Shown piece after piece: positions 34,526-45,794 of a stretch of 64,000 nucleotides of DNA. The notes under the pieces are model-generated. The model was not told the DNA's origin. It saw only the letters and a list, made by a program, of their open reading frames with translations, and searched no databases. Source of the DNA: Obelidium mucronatum. Taxonomy: Eukaryota > Chytridiomycota > Chytridiomycetes > Chytridiales > Chytriomycetaceae. The translations under genes and the position numbers were made by a program. The DNA lies in contig JAIVFH010000027.1 of the NCBI GenBank assembly GCA_025765595.1, positions 62,001 to 126,000 on the forward strand. The letters run 5' to 3'. Positions within the stretch are counted from its first letter, which is position 1. Every line of letters begins with the position of its first letter.

Positions 34526-37500
34526 TCAAAGTATTGTGGCGTCAACCAAGGACATCGAAAGAACCTCAGCGGACTCCGACCAGCACAACGATGGACCATT
34601 AATTTTGGACGTTCCAGCGCTTGAGATATCGTAGATCAAGTCGCTTTTACCCCCAGACTCATCAATAATCCAACCATCGCTAACTCGGACCGAATCCGGA
34701 CCAGCTGCAATGTCGTTATGACACATCGCTTTTACAACCAAATCAAAAGGGTGCTGATTAGAGTCCAGATGCTGTACGCATTCTCCTGTTTCAATGGACC
34801 AAATCCGAACTGTGTTGTCCCACTGCTCTGAAATAGCCAGCTTCGCATCCGATGACACCGCTACTGAAAAAGCACCGGAATATTCATTACCAAACGTTTG
34901 GATACATTCCCCTGAAGCAGTCGACCACACTTTAATGGTCTTGTCACCTGAGCCAGACACAACAGTCTTCCCATCCACAGACATGTTAAGACACATGATG
35001 ATGGCAGAATGGTTTGCGTGCACCGCAGAACGCGTCTTCATTTCTGTGGACCACAGTTTCACTGACATGTCATCAGATCCAGACGCAATCGTCTTTCCAT
35101 CAGGCGACATACTGATAGTTCGAATCCAATCCGAATGGCCAACAAGCGTCTTGATACAATCTCCAGTTTCTGTAGACCAAAGCTTGATGGTTTTGTCAAA
35201 TGAACCAGAGGCGATTGTTTGGTTGTCGCCAGAAATCGCGACCGAAACAACATAGAATGAATGCCCAAGCAACGTCTTTTCGCATTCACCCGTTTCCAAA
35301 GACCAGATTTTGATACTCTTGTCGCCAGATCCGGATACAAGCATCTTGTTGTCCGATGAGATGACCACAGAGTTGACATATGCAGAATGTCCCACAAAAG
35401 TTCTCACACAGTCGCCTGTTTCCATCAACCATTGCTTCATGGATGCGTCTTCAGATCCAGAAACTACAAATTCACCGCCATCAGCTGAGAAAGCCACAGT
35501 TGTAATCGAAGAGCCATGGCCCACAAAAGTGAAAAGACATTCCCCAGTTTCAACAGACCAAACTTTCACCGTTTTATCATTTGACCCCGAAGCAACTCTC
35601 TTTCCATCACAAGAGACAGCCACAGCCGTGATGGATGACAAATGACCAACCAAAGTTCTCTCGCATTCTCCCGATTCAGTATCCCAAATCTTGACAGTTG
35701 AATCACTCGACCCCGAGACAATTATTTTGGCATCCAACGACAAGGCAACAGCCGCAACAGCGGAAGAATGACCCAAAAGAGTCTTGACACACTCCCCCGT
35801 TTCAGCAGACCAAATTTTAACCGTTCGGTCACTTGAACCAGATACAATCGTTGCACTGTTTGCAGAAATCGCCACAGATTGCACGTTGGATGTGTGATCG
35901 TGTAGGGAGTAAGGGCCCCATGCCTTTTTCGCGCCTAGTGTCATTCTTGCTGGCGCGTAATTGCCGTATGTTCTGAAATAGTCTGTGTCATGCGGGACTC
36001 CAATGAGTGCGTGTTTGTAAACTTGGAGCGGGCTTGTTAGAAGTTGGAGCCGAAAATTGAATGCGACAAATTTCAAATCTTTCAAGATGGAGAGAATGAA
36101 AGAAGTTTCGGGTTGATGGTGGCGGTAGGGGTGACAAGCAAGTGGCTGATGGAGCCAACCACAGCAGGACACCAAGTTCAGTTTTCCGAGAAGTAGAATC
36201 GCTTCGAGATAGAATAGTAGCTTTTTGGAGCAGAATTGGTGAAGGCTTGCTAGCAGGCTCTTCTTCTCAGCATGGTGGGCATTTAGAAAATGCTTCAACA
36301 AAGTGGGTATGCCAGTAGGAGACAGAGTATTCAAGCAGCTTGAGAAAACTCAAAAGACCAGCTTGGATGCTTGATATGGGCGTCGAGACTGGCCATGTTT
36401 TGATGAAGACGGTCCGCGGTTGTATCGCTGTTCAAGACCTCCAAACAGGCCTGTGCAAGATTAAATGATGTTTGATCCGCATCAATCTGAAACTTTGATT
36501 TGGCTGTATTATGGCAGCAGTGAATTGCATCTTGACGTTTACATGTCTGGTTGGCTTCGCTGCAAGATGAGTGGCACTCGATATTCGACAGATAATCATA
36601 CACAGTTCGATGAATAAACGCCAATTTTCCGTCCTTATTCGTCTTGAGTAGTGATTGCAATAATTTGAGGGTCTTTGTAACACGAATCTTCGATATCTTG
36701 CTTGCTCCAGAGAAGTGCGAGGCGAATCGAACAATGCAGTCCGCCGAAATTGGAACCTTGGCTTCTAATATTACGCCAGCCGCAATTTTGAAGTCAGAAG
36801 CCAATGAGTCAGTGGCATATGCTTTGAACAAAGCTCGACAATACAACGAATGCAAGTCAAGTAAAGCAGTTTGCTCCAGTCTCAAAAGCATCTGTTTTCC
36901 AGGTTTCTTGAACTTCAGCGCCTTCCCCCAAAACTTCTTCCATCGTTTCGAGCGTCTCTTCCTCAGAAACAGTAAACTTATCGGATCCCCCCACATTTCC
37001 CAACACTAGAGTAATCCATATAAACAAGCCCTTCGAAGCTTCTGCCAAAGTCTCAACAAGCTTATCAAGCTCTTCAGACCTGTATGTCTCCAAAGCTTTC
37101 GGCGATTTCAACTAAACGATCGCGAGTAAATACCCGAATGTCAGCCTTGTTGGCTTGAGATTCAACATCGAATAATTCAATATCGTATGACTTTTTCCCC
37201 CGCACACTGACTACAACGTCGTGACGACTAGTTAAAAACAGTTTTACGGAATGATGGAGAGATTGAAAGGCATCCAAAACGGCTGCGACGTGTGAGTGGT
37301 CCTCCAGTTCATCCAGCGCATCCAAAATAATTGCGCAGGGATCGGTAGACGACCAATCCTGGAAGGGATTGATGATGAAGATGTTGACGAGATCTTGAAT
37401 TGATGGGTGCGATTTGTCTCTGAACTTGGAGTCCTCTAATGAAATGAGAAGCCGTTTTCGGAACTCGGCGTCCTTTTTGGCGAGCTGAGCGAAAAAAAAA

Positions 37501-38127
37501 TAATAGTAATGGGAGTCAGTGGGTGAATTCAATAAATATGATTTCTTGGAGAAACTTAAACTGACCTCATAGGATATAGTCTGAATCATAGCAGACACGT
37601 TATCTCTCAGTTTGTTGTCATGTTGACAAAAGAACGAAGCCCCCAACAGACCCTTCGTTTCCAGTTCATCAGCCACACACCCAGCAATAACGGACTTCCC
37701 CGTCCCTGCTTCCCCCCGCAACCAAACTATTTGCTTGGTGTTTTCTTGGCGGCGAATAGACTCCACCATTCGATCGATAATCCAACCACGCGTTTTCGGA
37801 TTCCTTTTGCTTTTGAGTGCCAAGATTTCCGATGTACTATGGATTTCCGTGTATTGACCCAGATGAGAACGGAGCACCATCAGGTCCTTTGAGAGATCCG
37901 CGGTTTCCAAGATGGCTAACGTCCGTTTTGAAGTGGTGAGGGCTTCTTCAGCAACGAGTTTCAGATCTACAATATTGGAAGCGACAGAGGCTATTATTTC
38001 TAAAGTTCCATCGAGTTTACGCGTGCAAGGTTCTTTTGGGCCGTGTCAATACGGGTGTTGATGGCTTCAAGATTTTTCGAGGCAGTTCCAAAGAAGACTG
38101 ACCCGAAACGGTTCGCTGACCAAAAAG

Positions 38128-38160
<33 letters not shown>

Positions 38161-39208
38161 GCGAATCAGATGCAAACTTGAAACAATTAAATAAAATGGT
38201 GGAGGGAAAACTCACGAGTTTCAAGGTGTGCAAGGTACAATTGAACTACATCTGCCAAGCATTTAACATACACGTTGAGGCATTCAGAGAGGTGACGATT
38301 GAGTCTCGAGTGGTATTCCCTTCGTTTTGATGCTCTTGAGACGGGTAATTTCCGTAGAAGCGTTCAAAAAGCGTCTTGCGAGTGCTTCGAAGCCCTTGTC
38401 GATTTCGTTGGTAGCTTTTGCAAGCTGTTTTTTTAAGCGGTTGCAAATCAGTGGTTGTGCTAAAACAACAACTACAACTTAATGTAATTGATGCGGACCT
38501 GGTATCCAGCAGAAGCAATGAACCAGGTGATTTTTACAAGTGGGTGGGACTACAAAAAAATCACGCTGTCAGTATACACGTGCCGAAAGTTTTAACTTCA
38601 ACAGTAATCCATACATCCGCTATGGCCTCGATTCCATTCAAAATATCATGCGCTATATCGGATACCGATCCGGCTATGGGCGTGACTTCACAGGCACTGA
38701 ACAAAGAATCGAGGTGGCTCAACTGACTCGTCAGGTCGGCAAAGGAGAGTCCACTTTCAATATGATTCAAAACAATTGCCGTTTCGGAAGATACTGAAAG
38801 TGTTTTGGTGAACAATGTAATGAATTGCCGTGAAAGATGGGATAATTCGTCCAAGTGTTTTGAGTTCACCAGACTTTCCACTGCGCACAAAAAGGGAGGT
38901 GCACTGTCAATCAATGAAAGAAATTGACGGAAAAATAGGAATGATTTAGTTATTTACTGATGTCGGGAGACGATCCTGGTATATTGACTTCCAAAGTCAC
39001 AGTTTTCGATGGTTCAAGATTGGTACTATATATCGCTGTATCTACTGAATACCATCAATATCAGCATTAATTTCATCCAGATTGTGGTCTTACTTCCAGT
39101 GATCGCAACGTCGGTGGTTGGTTTTGCTTGATCCATTCTTCCAGGAAGTGGAGCCGTCACTTCCTCCGAACTGGATCCCCTCAGCTTCCGCCTAAAGAAA
39201 GATATCAT
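34526..39208 (-). CDS. STAND protein: helical N-domain, NACHT NTPase and WD40 propeller (NLR-like), several frame breaks
   Basis: Starts at 39208 (MISFFRRKLRGSS). Exons of a helical N-domain follow to about 38100 (EALARRFLNASTEITRL, ECLNVYVKCLADVVQLYL). The NACHT domain has Walker A RGEAGTGKSVIAG near 37700, Walker B AIILDALDELED near 37320 and a FLTSRHDV sensor near 37220. From about 35930 to 34700 there are some ten WD40 blades of high mutual similarity (SGSSDRTVKIWSAETGECV pattern). Proteins of this layout are signalling ATPases used in fungal nonself recognition and programmed cell death; the ligand is unknown. Frame breaks sit near 38960, 38300, 38020, 37090, 36930 and 36340, both extra and missing bases, so it may be a pseudogene. 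Confidence 0.7.
38128..38156. repeat. A29 homopolymer in an intron of the STAND gene
   Basis: Twenty-nine consecutive A on the plus strand; on the coding strand a T29 tract just upstream of an acceptor (GGTCAG), so it serves as an extreme polypyrimidine tract. Confidence 0.9.
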
Positions 39209-39471
39209 GGCTGGGAAGGTTTAAGCCGTTGCTCCTGGATGAACGATGGCAAAATTTACAAGCTCTTTGTTTAAATCGGTAATTAAAATACTGGCGACAA
39301 CACGACCGACTCAGAGGCATCAGTGATGACTGCGATTATCTTGAGCTTCGAGAATTGTGTCGAGTACACGTAACCAATCATGGCGGCGCAAATCACGCAA
39401 TCACTTTCGTTAGTCAATCCCTGTTTATTGTGAAAGCACTCACAGGAGGTATAAGGAAGGCGAAACGAGCC

Positions 39472-39999
39472 TTACAGGTTTATCCAAGAACTCTCCACCT
39501 TCTTCAACAAAGCCGCCTGTCCGATGATATCGCCGGATTCATTCAACACATTCCACATCATCACATCAACAATTTTAAACTCACTCCCATCTTTTGCAAC
39601 CCGTATTCCTTCATAGCCCAAGGTGTAGCCCATAGTCGCAACATTCTTCATTGCAATCTTCGCGAGATTCGCGATCCGATCCCTCTTTTGCTGTACAACG
39701 AGAGGGCAAAGCAAAAAACCCTTCGCGGTCGTTTTCGAATTTGAAGACCTTGAGGCCGATACTGTTTCCATACATCATGATGGGATCGTGTGAGTTGGAT
39801 GGTGTTCCCGAGTGGGCGCTGCTTGGTTGTTGTGGTGAGCAAACTTGTGTCTAAATGCTTATGATACTCACAGCACAGGTATTGGCAGGGAGTCCAAGTC
39901 AATGTTATCACCAACTAGAATCTGATGTTCGCGAGGTATCAGTAGTCGATGGCTGCGAATGATATCACGGGCGAGTTGGTTTTGCTCTGGTAATGTCAT
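39472..39999 (-). CDS. MEKHLA-domain (PAS-like) protein, 157 aa, one frame break
   Basis: Two exons, 39872-39999 and 39472-39818, phase 2. The MEKHLA domain, related to PAS folds and known mostly from bacteria, green algae and land plants, is recognised by DPIMMYGNSIGLKVF, the conserved FFALPSR, and GIRVAKDGSEFKIVDVMMWN followed by DIIGQAALLKKVESSW. One extra A in the run after CTA (near 39700) breaks the frame; skipping it makes both exon phases and the stop agree. The likely start is the ATG at 39999. The frame is also open 18 codons upstream into the terminal repeat of the adjacent transposon, giving an alternative start at 40053. A sensory or ligand-binding role is inferred. Confidence 0.7.
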
Positions 40000-40000
40000 A

Positions 40001-40016
40001 TTAGAGAGGTTTCGCA
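40001..40016 (+). repeat. Left terminal inverted repeat of the PIF/Harbinger element
   Basis: Sixteen bases matching the reverse complement of 42366-42381 without mismatch. It starts two bases from the MEKHLA start codon. Confidence 0.9.
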
Positions 40017-40095
40017 AACAATAAATGTTTGTGAGATTTTTGTCGATGGCCACAAATATTTTTTGGTGGCATTTTTGTGTTCGCTATCACCAAAA

Positions 40096-41223
40096 ATGAA
40101 TAAATACTACTACACTGACAACAACATCAGAAAACGCAAGCGAAAGCGCCAACAAATCCTCCTACTATCAGCGTTTCTTCTACAGTGCTCACAGTCAGTT
40201 ATGAACACAAAAGCAATTCAAATTCCAGACGCTCGCTTTGACTTTGACAGGCTGGACTCCGCTACGTGCATGTACCTCTTTCGCTTTGATAAACTACACA
40301 TCCAAGCATTGGTTGTAGAATTAAGATTACCAGATGTAATCATCACGTCGGAACGCCATAAATGCTTGGCTTTGGAGGGTGTTTTAATCTTACTGCGTCG
40401 CATGGCTTACCCGTCACGGCTTGGTGATCTGTGTCTTCAGTTTGGTCGCAGCAGAAGTGCACTAAGCATGTTATTTAATGAAGTGTTATACTTAGTGTAT
40501 GATCGCTTCAAACACTTACTTATTTGGGATACACACAGAATAGGAGAGGAAACTCTTACTCAATACGCAGACGCTTATGCTGCAAAAGGAGCACCGCTTT
40601 TTGATTGTATTGGAAATCCAGATGGCACTGTTCGTCAGATCTGCCGCCCAAGCAAAGGGGTTCAAAAGCAGGCTTACAATGGTCACAAGCGCAAGCATGC
40701 TATTAAGTTCCAATCCATCACGTGCCCAGATGGATTGATAGCGCACTTGCATGGACCAGAGCCTGGATCGCGTCATGATTTATACCTGCTACGAATGAGT
40801 GGCTTGGATGAGCTGTTTCCAAATGCGCTCAATTACAATGGGAGACAATTTGTGGTTTATGGAGATCCAGCTTATGGATTGAAAGACTGGATGGTTTCTC
40901 CATTTAAGGGAGCTAGATTGTCAGAAGAGCAACAAGAGTTCAATCGCCTTATGAGCTCTGTTCGTGTGACAGTAGAATGGGGCTTTGGTCTCATCGCTGC
41001 CAACTGGGCTTTTGTAGACTTCCATAAAAACCTTAAGCTGTGGCTGCAGCCAGTTGGAGTTTATTACTGTGTGGCTGCACTGTTGACAAACCTGCTAACG
41101 TGTTGCCGTGGGTCCAATGAGATCTCCGCGTTCTTCAACCTCACCCCGCCAACTGTCCACAATTATCTCCACTCCTCTCCTCCTCCAGAAAATCCTCCTG
41201 AAGATGAAGCAGTGGAATATTAA
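40096..41223 (+). CDS. PIF/Harbinger transposase (DDE nuclease superfamily), 375 aa, intact
   Basis: Single uninterrupted exon. The N-terminus is basic (RKRKRKRQQ). A helical region similar to Harbi1 follows (LALEGVLILLRRMAYPSRLG, then DLCLQFGRSRSALS). The DDE catalytic core is complete: FDCIGNPDGTVRQICRPS supplies the first aspartate, YGDPAYGLKDWM the second, and VRVTVEWGFGLIAANW the glutamate. The enzyme cuts element ends and integrates at TWA sites together with the Myb-like partner. All catalytic residues are present, so it could be active if expressed; its start at 40096 leaves an 80-bp leader from the terminal repeat. Confidence 0.9.
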   Translation: MNKYYYTDNNIRKRKRKRQQILLLSAFLLQCSQSVMNTKAIQIPDARFDFDRLDSATCMYLFRFDKLHIQALVVELRLPDVIITSERHKCLALEGVLILLRRMAYPSRLGDLCLQFGRSRSALSMLFNEVLYLVYDRFKHLLIWDTHRIGEETLTQYADAYAAKGAPLFDCIGNPDGTVRQICRPSKGVQKQAYNGHKRKHAIKFQSITCPDGLIAHLHGPEPGSRHDLYLLRMSGLDELFPNALNYNGRQFVVYGDPAYGLKDWMVSPFKGARLSEEQQEFNRLMSSVRVTVEWGFGLIAANWAFVDFHKNLKLWLQPVGVYYCVAALLTNLLTCCRGSNEISAFFNLTPPTVHNYLHSSPPPENPPEDEAVEY

Positions 41224-41330
41224 TAATAACAAGAGAATGAGTGTTTATTATTATACGTATCAGAAATAATAATAATAAAAAATAAATAATAATAATAACA
41301 TAACAAATACTAAATATGTTAATTTACAAT

Positions 41331-42306
41331 TCACTTGTCCATAAGCTTCGCAATGAGACTGTTGATCAATTGGTCTTGCTGTTGCTGGCGAAGTTTGTCC
41401 AATTCCAACCTGGCCTCCTCCAATTCAAGCTTACGACTCTGTAGATCCAGTTCCCTAGCTCGCAATCTTCGTTCCTCCATAGAAGATTCCTTGTCGGCGT
41501 GTCTATCTTCTTGAAAGGCGTCAAACAGACTTCTGGCAGTGGACTCCATTGAGGCCATCGTCTTTGCAGATGATGGGGCACGAGAGGATGACGATGGCGG
41601 CTCAGTATTCTCGTCAGTTTCATCAAGGTTTTTTTTCGAGGGGTTTTCTTGTCTTTCAGCCGTAGGATTGCTGCCTCTCGGATTTTAGCTCCATTCGCTT
41701 CCCTCTTTTCTGTATCCTTCTCTTTCTTTCCCTTCTTCTCTGCTTTTTCATCTTCAACTTCCTGAATCTGTAATAATAATAATATTAATGGTTGTTGTAG
41801 TAGATACGCAACATAAATTAAACAACAACAGCATTCCAAACCATTTCCCTGAGGTCCGTCAACAGCTGTTCACGCTCATCATACTCTTCCTCAGTTCCCG
41901 ACGCTCTCAGTGACTCCATTTCATCGGCTTTGAACTTCTTCATGAGTTCTTTGAACCGGTGTGCGCAGTTCTTTCCCGTTGCCTTCAATTCCGAAGTGGC
42001 AAACTCACACACCAAATTCACGTTACCTGCCACTCTGTCCCATGCCTCTTCTGTACGTCCATGTCCTGCACGGTAAGGCTCGACGTTGATAATCTCCTTC
42101 AACAGAGCATTGTCGATTCGGACGTTGAAGCGGAATGCAGCCTTCCTTGACTTCGTAACTTGTACCTCCTGGTTGTCGTCATCAGAAATGACTTCAATCT
42201 GGCGCTTGCGGGTTGTGGTTGTGTTGGCGGGCTCTGCGTTGTTCATCCCGCTAACACTATTTTTTTTTCTTTGTGATTTTTTTTTATTGCAAATTTTGTT
42301 GGGCAT
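41331..42306 (-). CDS. SANT/Myb-like accessory protein of the PIF/Harbinger element, one missing base
   Basis: Exons 41842-42306 and 41331-41767 (phase 0). The N-terminus is basic with a probable nuclear signal. Then comes a trihelix/SANT-like DNA-binding domain with AFRFNVRIDNALLKEIINVE, AWDRVAGNVN and NCAHRFKELMKKF. The C-terminal half is a charged coiled coil (EERRLRARELDLQSRKLELE) that in this family contacts the transposase. In exon 2 the frame changes at an A8 run (41631-41638, T8 on the plus strand); nine A would keep it open and make the exon length a multiple of three. As sequenced, the frame would instead end about 40 codons later in unrelated sequence. In related elements this protein is needed for nuclear import and DNA targeting of the transposase. 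Confidence 0.7.
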
Positions 42307-42365
42307 TTTTCTTTGTGGCCACCACTAACACGAAAAATGAAAAATGAAAAATGAAATTTGTCGAC

Positions 42366-42381
42366 TGCGAAACCTCTCTAA
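42366..42381 (-). repeat. Right terminal inverted repeat of the PIF/Harbinger element
   Basis: TGCGAAACCTCTCTAA, the exact complement of the left end. It is preceded by three short AAAAATG direct repeats (about 42338-42353). Confidence 0.9.
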
Positions 42382-43123
42382 TAATTATCTGCTTTTCTGC
42401 TTTTTCTTTTGAGAAGTCAGACACAGTATCAGTCGATTATTTATACCTTTTTTTGACAAGACACGATCGGCGCAACGTATCCTTTTACTGAATCTTGGAA
42501 GGAATATAACATTTCACTGTATAATTCAAGATTCTGCGTTATTCGTCCAAGGACCAAAACCAACCGCAGGCTCAAATACATCCACAATCCACCGTTTCAA
42601 AAAATTCTAGTGGCCGAGATTCTTCATTGATTCAAATCGTCGATTCTTGAAAACACGTGACATAAACCACTTATATTTGAATCATGGTGTTCTGACACAG
42701 TTCTGACAGCAGTGAGGCTGCAACCGCCGCGTCCAAACCGTTGATTGTCCCACGGTCAGCTTCAAACAACCGTCGAGTTGGAGAGGATTTCCAAGTTTAT
42801 CGCACAACTTGCCCAAACAGAATATTCTGGTCAAAACAGGCGCGAAGAATGCGTAATTCAGGGTGATTTGGAAATAACCATTCGCGGACTCAATTTCACA
42901 GGTATTTGATTCTTGAACTGTTTTTTAAAGTTTGGGCTGATTTGATGTGGTTAATAGGCTAATAGAACTTTCAGTTAGCAAGAAGCATTGAATCTATACG
43001 GGCGCAGCGCTTTGAGTATATCCCTTTTTCGATAAATACTAAGTATAGGTTTAAATTAAAGATTATCCAAGATTAATTGATAAATAGCAAGAGCTAATAA
43101 GATACAATTTCACCCAAATTGCT
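42382..43123. other. Intergenic region without a recognised gene
   Basis: About 740 bp between the transposon and the coiled-coil gene. No open frame of note, no RNA gene and no repeat were recognised. The last part is AT-rich and probably contains the promoter of the gene at 43124. Confidence 0.5.
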
Positions 43124-45753
43124 ATGGACAAGAAACCAGCAACTACAACGCCAATCAAGCGGGTCGCAACAGCGACAACTGTGCGTACAGCGCCCGCTGC
43201 AAAACCGCCAGCTACCTCTGGAACAGCTGCTGGCACACCCAAACGATCCTCAACTTTGTCTTCACCAACAACAGCAACAACATCAACACCAGCCAAAAAA
43301 CCTGCATCCACTTCAACCACTGGCGCCAGTGCAACGGGAGCTAAGAAAGTCGCTCCGACTTCATCAGCTCCTGTGAAAGCAGGACCGCCTTCAAAAGCAA
43401 CTTCCGCAAAGCCAACTTCAACAACCTCAACAACCACAGCACGGAATCCAATCGCCAAACCATCAACGCCAATTCCCCGCATTAACTCATCTACTCCTAA
43501 ACCACCAGCCACGCCGCCACCCACCGCTGCTCATACTCCGGTCCGCGAAGCTCAAGATGCAAGCACAAACACTGATCCCCCAGAAACACCTTCTTCTGAA
43601 GACGACATTGACGACCTTAAATCGCAGATTGCTGTCCTCGAATCTTCTCTCGAATCACGCGATATTGAAGTCTTGACTCTCCAAAACCAACTCGATGAAA
43701 TCCAAGCAGAAGCAAACACAAAGCAAAACTCGTTTGCATCCGAGCTCAATACCGAGTCTGTCTTTGAAAAGCTAGAAAGCGAAAACCTCGCCCTTCAGCG
43801 ACAAATTGCTGCTCTGCGGAAGGAAAAAGAGGATGAGGTGGGGGCAATGAAGGAGGAACTCGACATCATGGTAAGTTTTTTTTACAACTACAATGGCTAA
43901 GCGTTGTATCCCATTCTAAATTTTTTGTTCAATGTAAGACTTCAAGAATTCGTTCTGAATCTTTGGAGGCAGACAGCTCTCACGAAGCTGAACTCGCCAA
44001 TTTACGACAAGCGATCGCTGCTCAAACACAACAACTCCAATCTGTTCTTTTGGAAGTCTCACACCTCAAAGAAAGTAACCATGCTAAGGACTTTGAACTG
44101 GCTCGCAGTGCCCGGGATTACTTGACCCTTCAAAGTGGTATTGCGAAAGCAGCAATGGTGGAAGACGCCAAAAAAGACGAATTAGAATTTGCAAGAGAAA
44201 GTATTGAATCTGGAAGAGCAAGAATTCATGAATTGGAAATGAAGGTGGAAGAGCTGGAAACTATTGTGGCTGCTGCGAGCAGAGAATTCAACGAATACGA
44301 GCAAGAAAAAATTTCGCTTATGGCGCAAATTGAGGCCGGAAACGACGCTGTCAGCAAGGTTGAAGTTTTGTCCGCCTCGTTGGAATCTGTGAAGCAGGCG
44401 TTTGAGGGTGACAAACTCGCTGCAATTCAATCGGCCACAGCAGTGCTGGAGAATGAAAAATCTGAACTTTTAAAGCAGCTGGATCTATTGCGAGTTGCTC
44501 ACGAACAAGAGTTACAGTTCTCCGAATTATTGCAACAGTCTGGCGCCACTGATTCAAATGAAAATCAATCTACCATCGCGGAAAGCGCCAGTGCTGAAAT
44601 TCAAACGCTGCAAGACCGTGTCAAGGAGCTTGAGGAAGTTATCGTCCAAATTCAAGAAGAACGCAAGGCGGATATTGCTGATTTTACCCAAGAGAAAGCC
44701 GCTTTGTTAAACCAAGTTGCCGTTGGTACCAGTGCACTTGATCAGGTCAAAGAATTATCTGCCAGTGTTGAATCATTACAGCAAGCACTCGAATCCGAAA
44801 AGCAGCACGCCATTTCTTTGGCCTCCTCCCAACAAACTGAAAAATCGCAATTGTCGGCCACCATTTTATCTCTTCAAACCCAAGTTTCAACTCTTACTCA
44901 GCAACTCGAGGCAGCTACCGAAGCGCATAAGGAGACATCACGAGCCTTAGCAGAGCCAAAAGAACCTACCAACCTCGAATACAACCTCCAAAACGCTCAA
45001 AAAGAAGTTCAAATCCTTCAAGAACGACTCTCTCTTGCCGAATCTAGTCTTTCCCAAAAAACGGCCCAACTCGCTGCCAAAGAAAGAGACCACGCTGCAA
45101 CCGTTCTTGAAACTTACACGCAACTTGAAACCATTGGGAAACTGCAAGAAAAAGTCAACCATTTGCAAGAAGACTTGGATCACACACGCGAAAATCTGGG
45201 TGGCCTAAGCAGTGCGCACACCCAGTTGATCGAACATCATGGAGTGTTGCATAGCACTGCATCCCATGCCGATATTCAATCACACACTCTTGCTGGCGAG
45301 TCGTTGGACACTGTTGTGAAGCAAAAAGAAGAAATCGAAGCAATCAAGTCGGCTTTGGATACCGCGTTGACGAAAATTCTGGTTCTCCAAGAGAAGCAAG
45401 ATGAATTGCAGCAGCAGTTGCAGTCTTCAGATAATCATGTTCTGGTATTGGAGCAGAATGTTAGTCAGTTGAAGCTCTTGTTGGCCGAAGAGGAAAACAA
45501 GGCGGAGCGTCTCACTGCTCAACTTTCTTCTCTCTTGGGAGACTCAAGTGTGGAGCTATTGCTTCGCAAAAAGAATGCATTGGATACTTCAAAGTCGGAC
45601 GCAGAGAAAATCGTAGCATATGAAAAACTCGTATCTGAATTAGAGATTCAGCTTGTTTCGGCAGATTTTAGAGCCTTGAACAAGGTTAGAGTGGCTGGGG
45701 TTAGATCTCCCATTATGACAGCCCAACAATTGCGAATTGTGAACGAAGAATAA
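43124..45753 (+). CDS. Coiled-coil protein with Thr/Pro/Lys-rich head, 853 aa
   Basis: Two exons, 43124-43870 and 43939-45753, phase 0. Residues 1-160 are low-complexity, basic and rich in Thr, Pro, Ala and Ser (TPIKRVATATTVRTAP), as in microtubule-binding linkers. From about 165 onward the protein is a long coiled coil (LKSQIAVLESSLESRDIEV, then ARIHELEMKVEELETIVA) with a few breaks and an acidic end. Layout matches the gene at 15465, suggesting related cytoskeletal scaffolds, though sequence kinship of coiled coils is hard to judge by eye. No catalytic domain is visible. No frame breaks in 2.5 kb. Confidence 0.85.
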
Positions 45754-45794
45754 AAGAAAAAGTAAAAAACTATATTCAATAACCCTCTTGTCCA

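Larger units (their letters stand above)
40001..42381. mobile_element. PIF/Harbinger DNA transposon, about 2.4 kb
   Basis: Bounded by perfect 16-bp inverted repeats (TTAGAGAGGTTTCGCA), with a second inverted pair inside them (GGCCACAAA near 40051 and its complement near 42313). It holds the two genes typical of the superfamily in opposite orientation: a DDE transposase and a SANT/Myb-like DNA-binding protein. PIF elements insert at a 3-bp TWA site. Here the left end reads TTA and the right end TAA, so either the target duplication has changed by one base or these bases belong to the repeat; I cannot decide. Confidence 0.85.

Noticed and set aside
40001..42381. Retrotransposon or viral origin for the element
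   Set aside because: Short inverted ends, a DDE nuclease with GDPAYG and a SANT/Myb partner identify a PIF/Harbinger DNA transposon; no reverse transcriptase or LTR is present.
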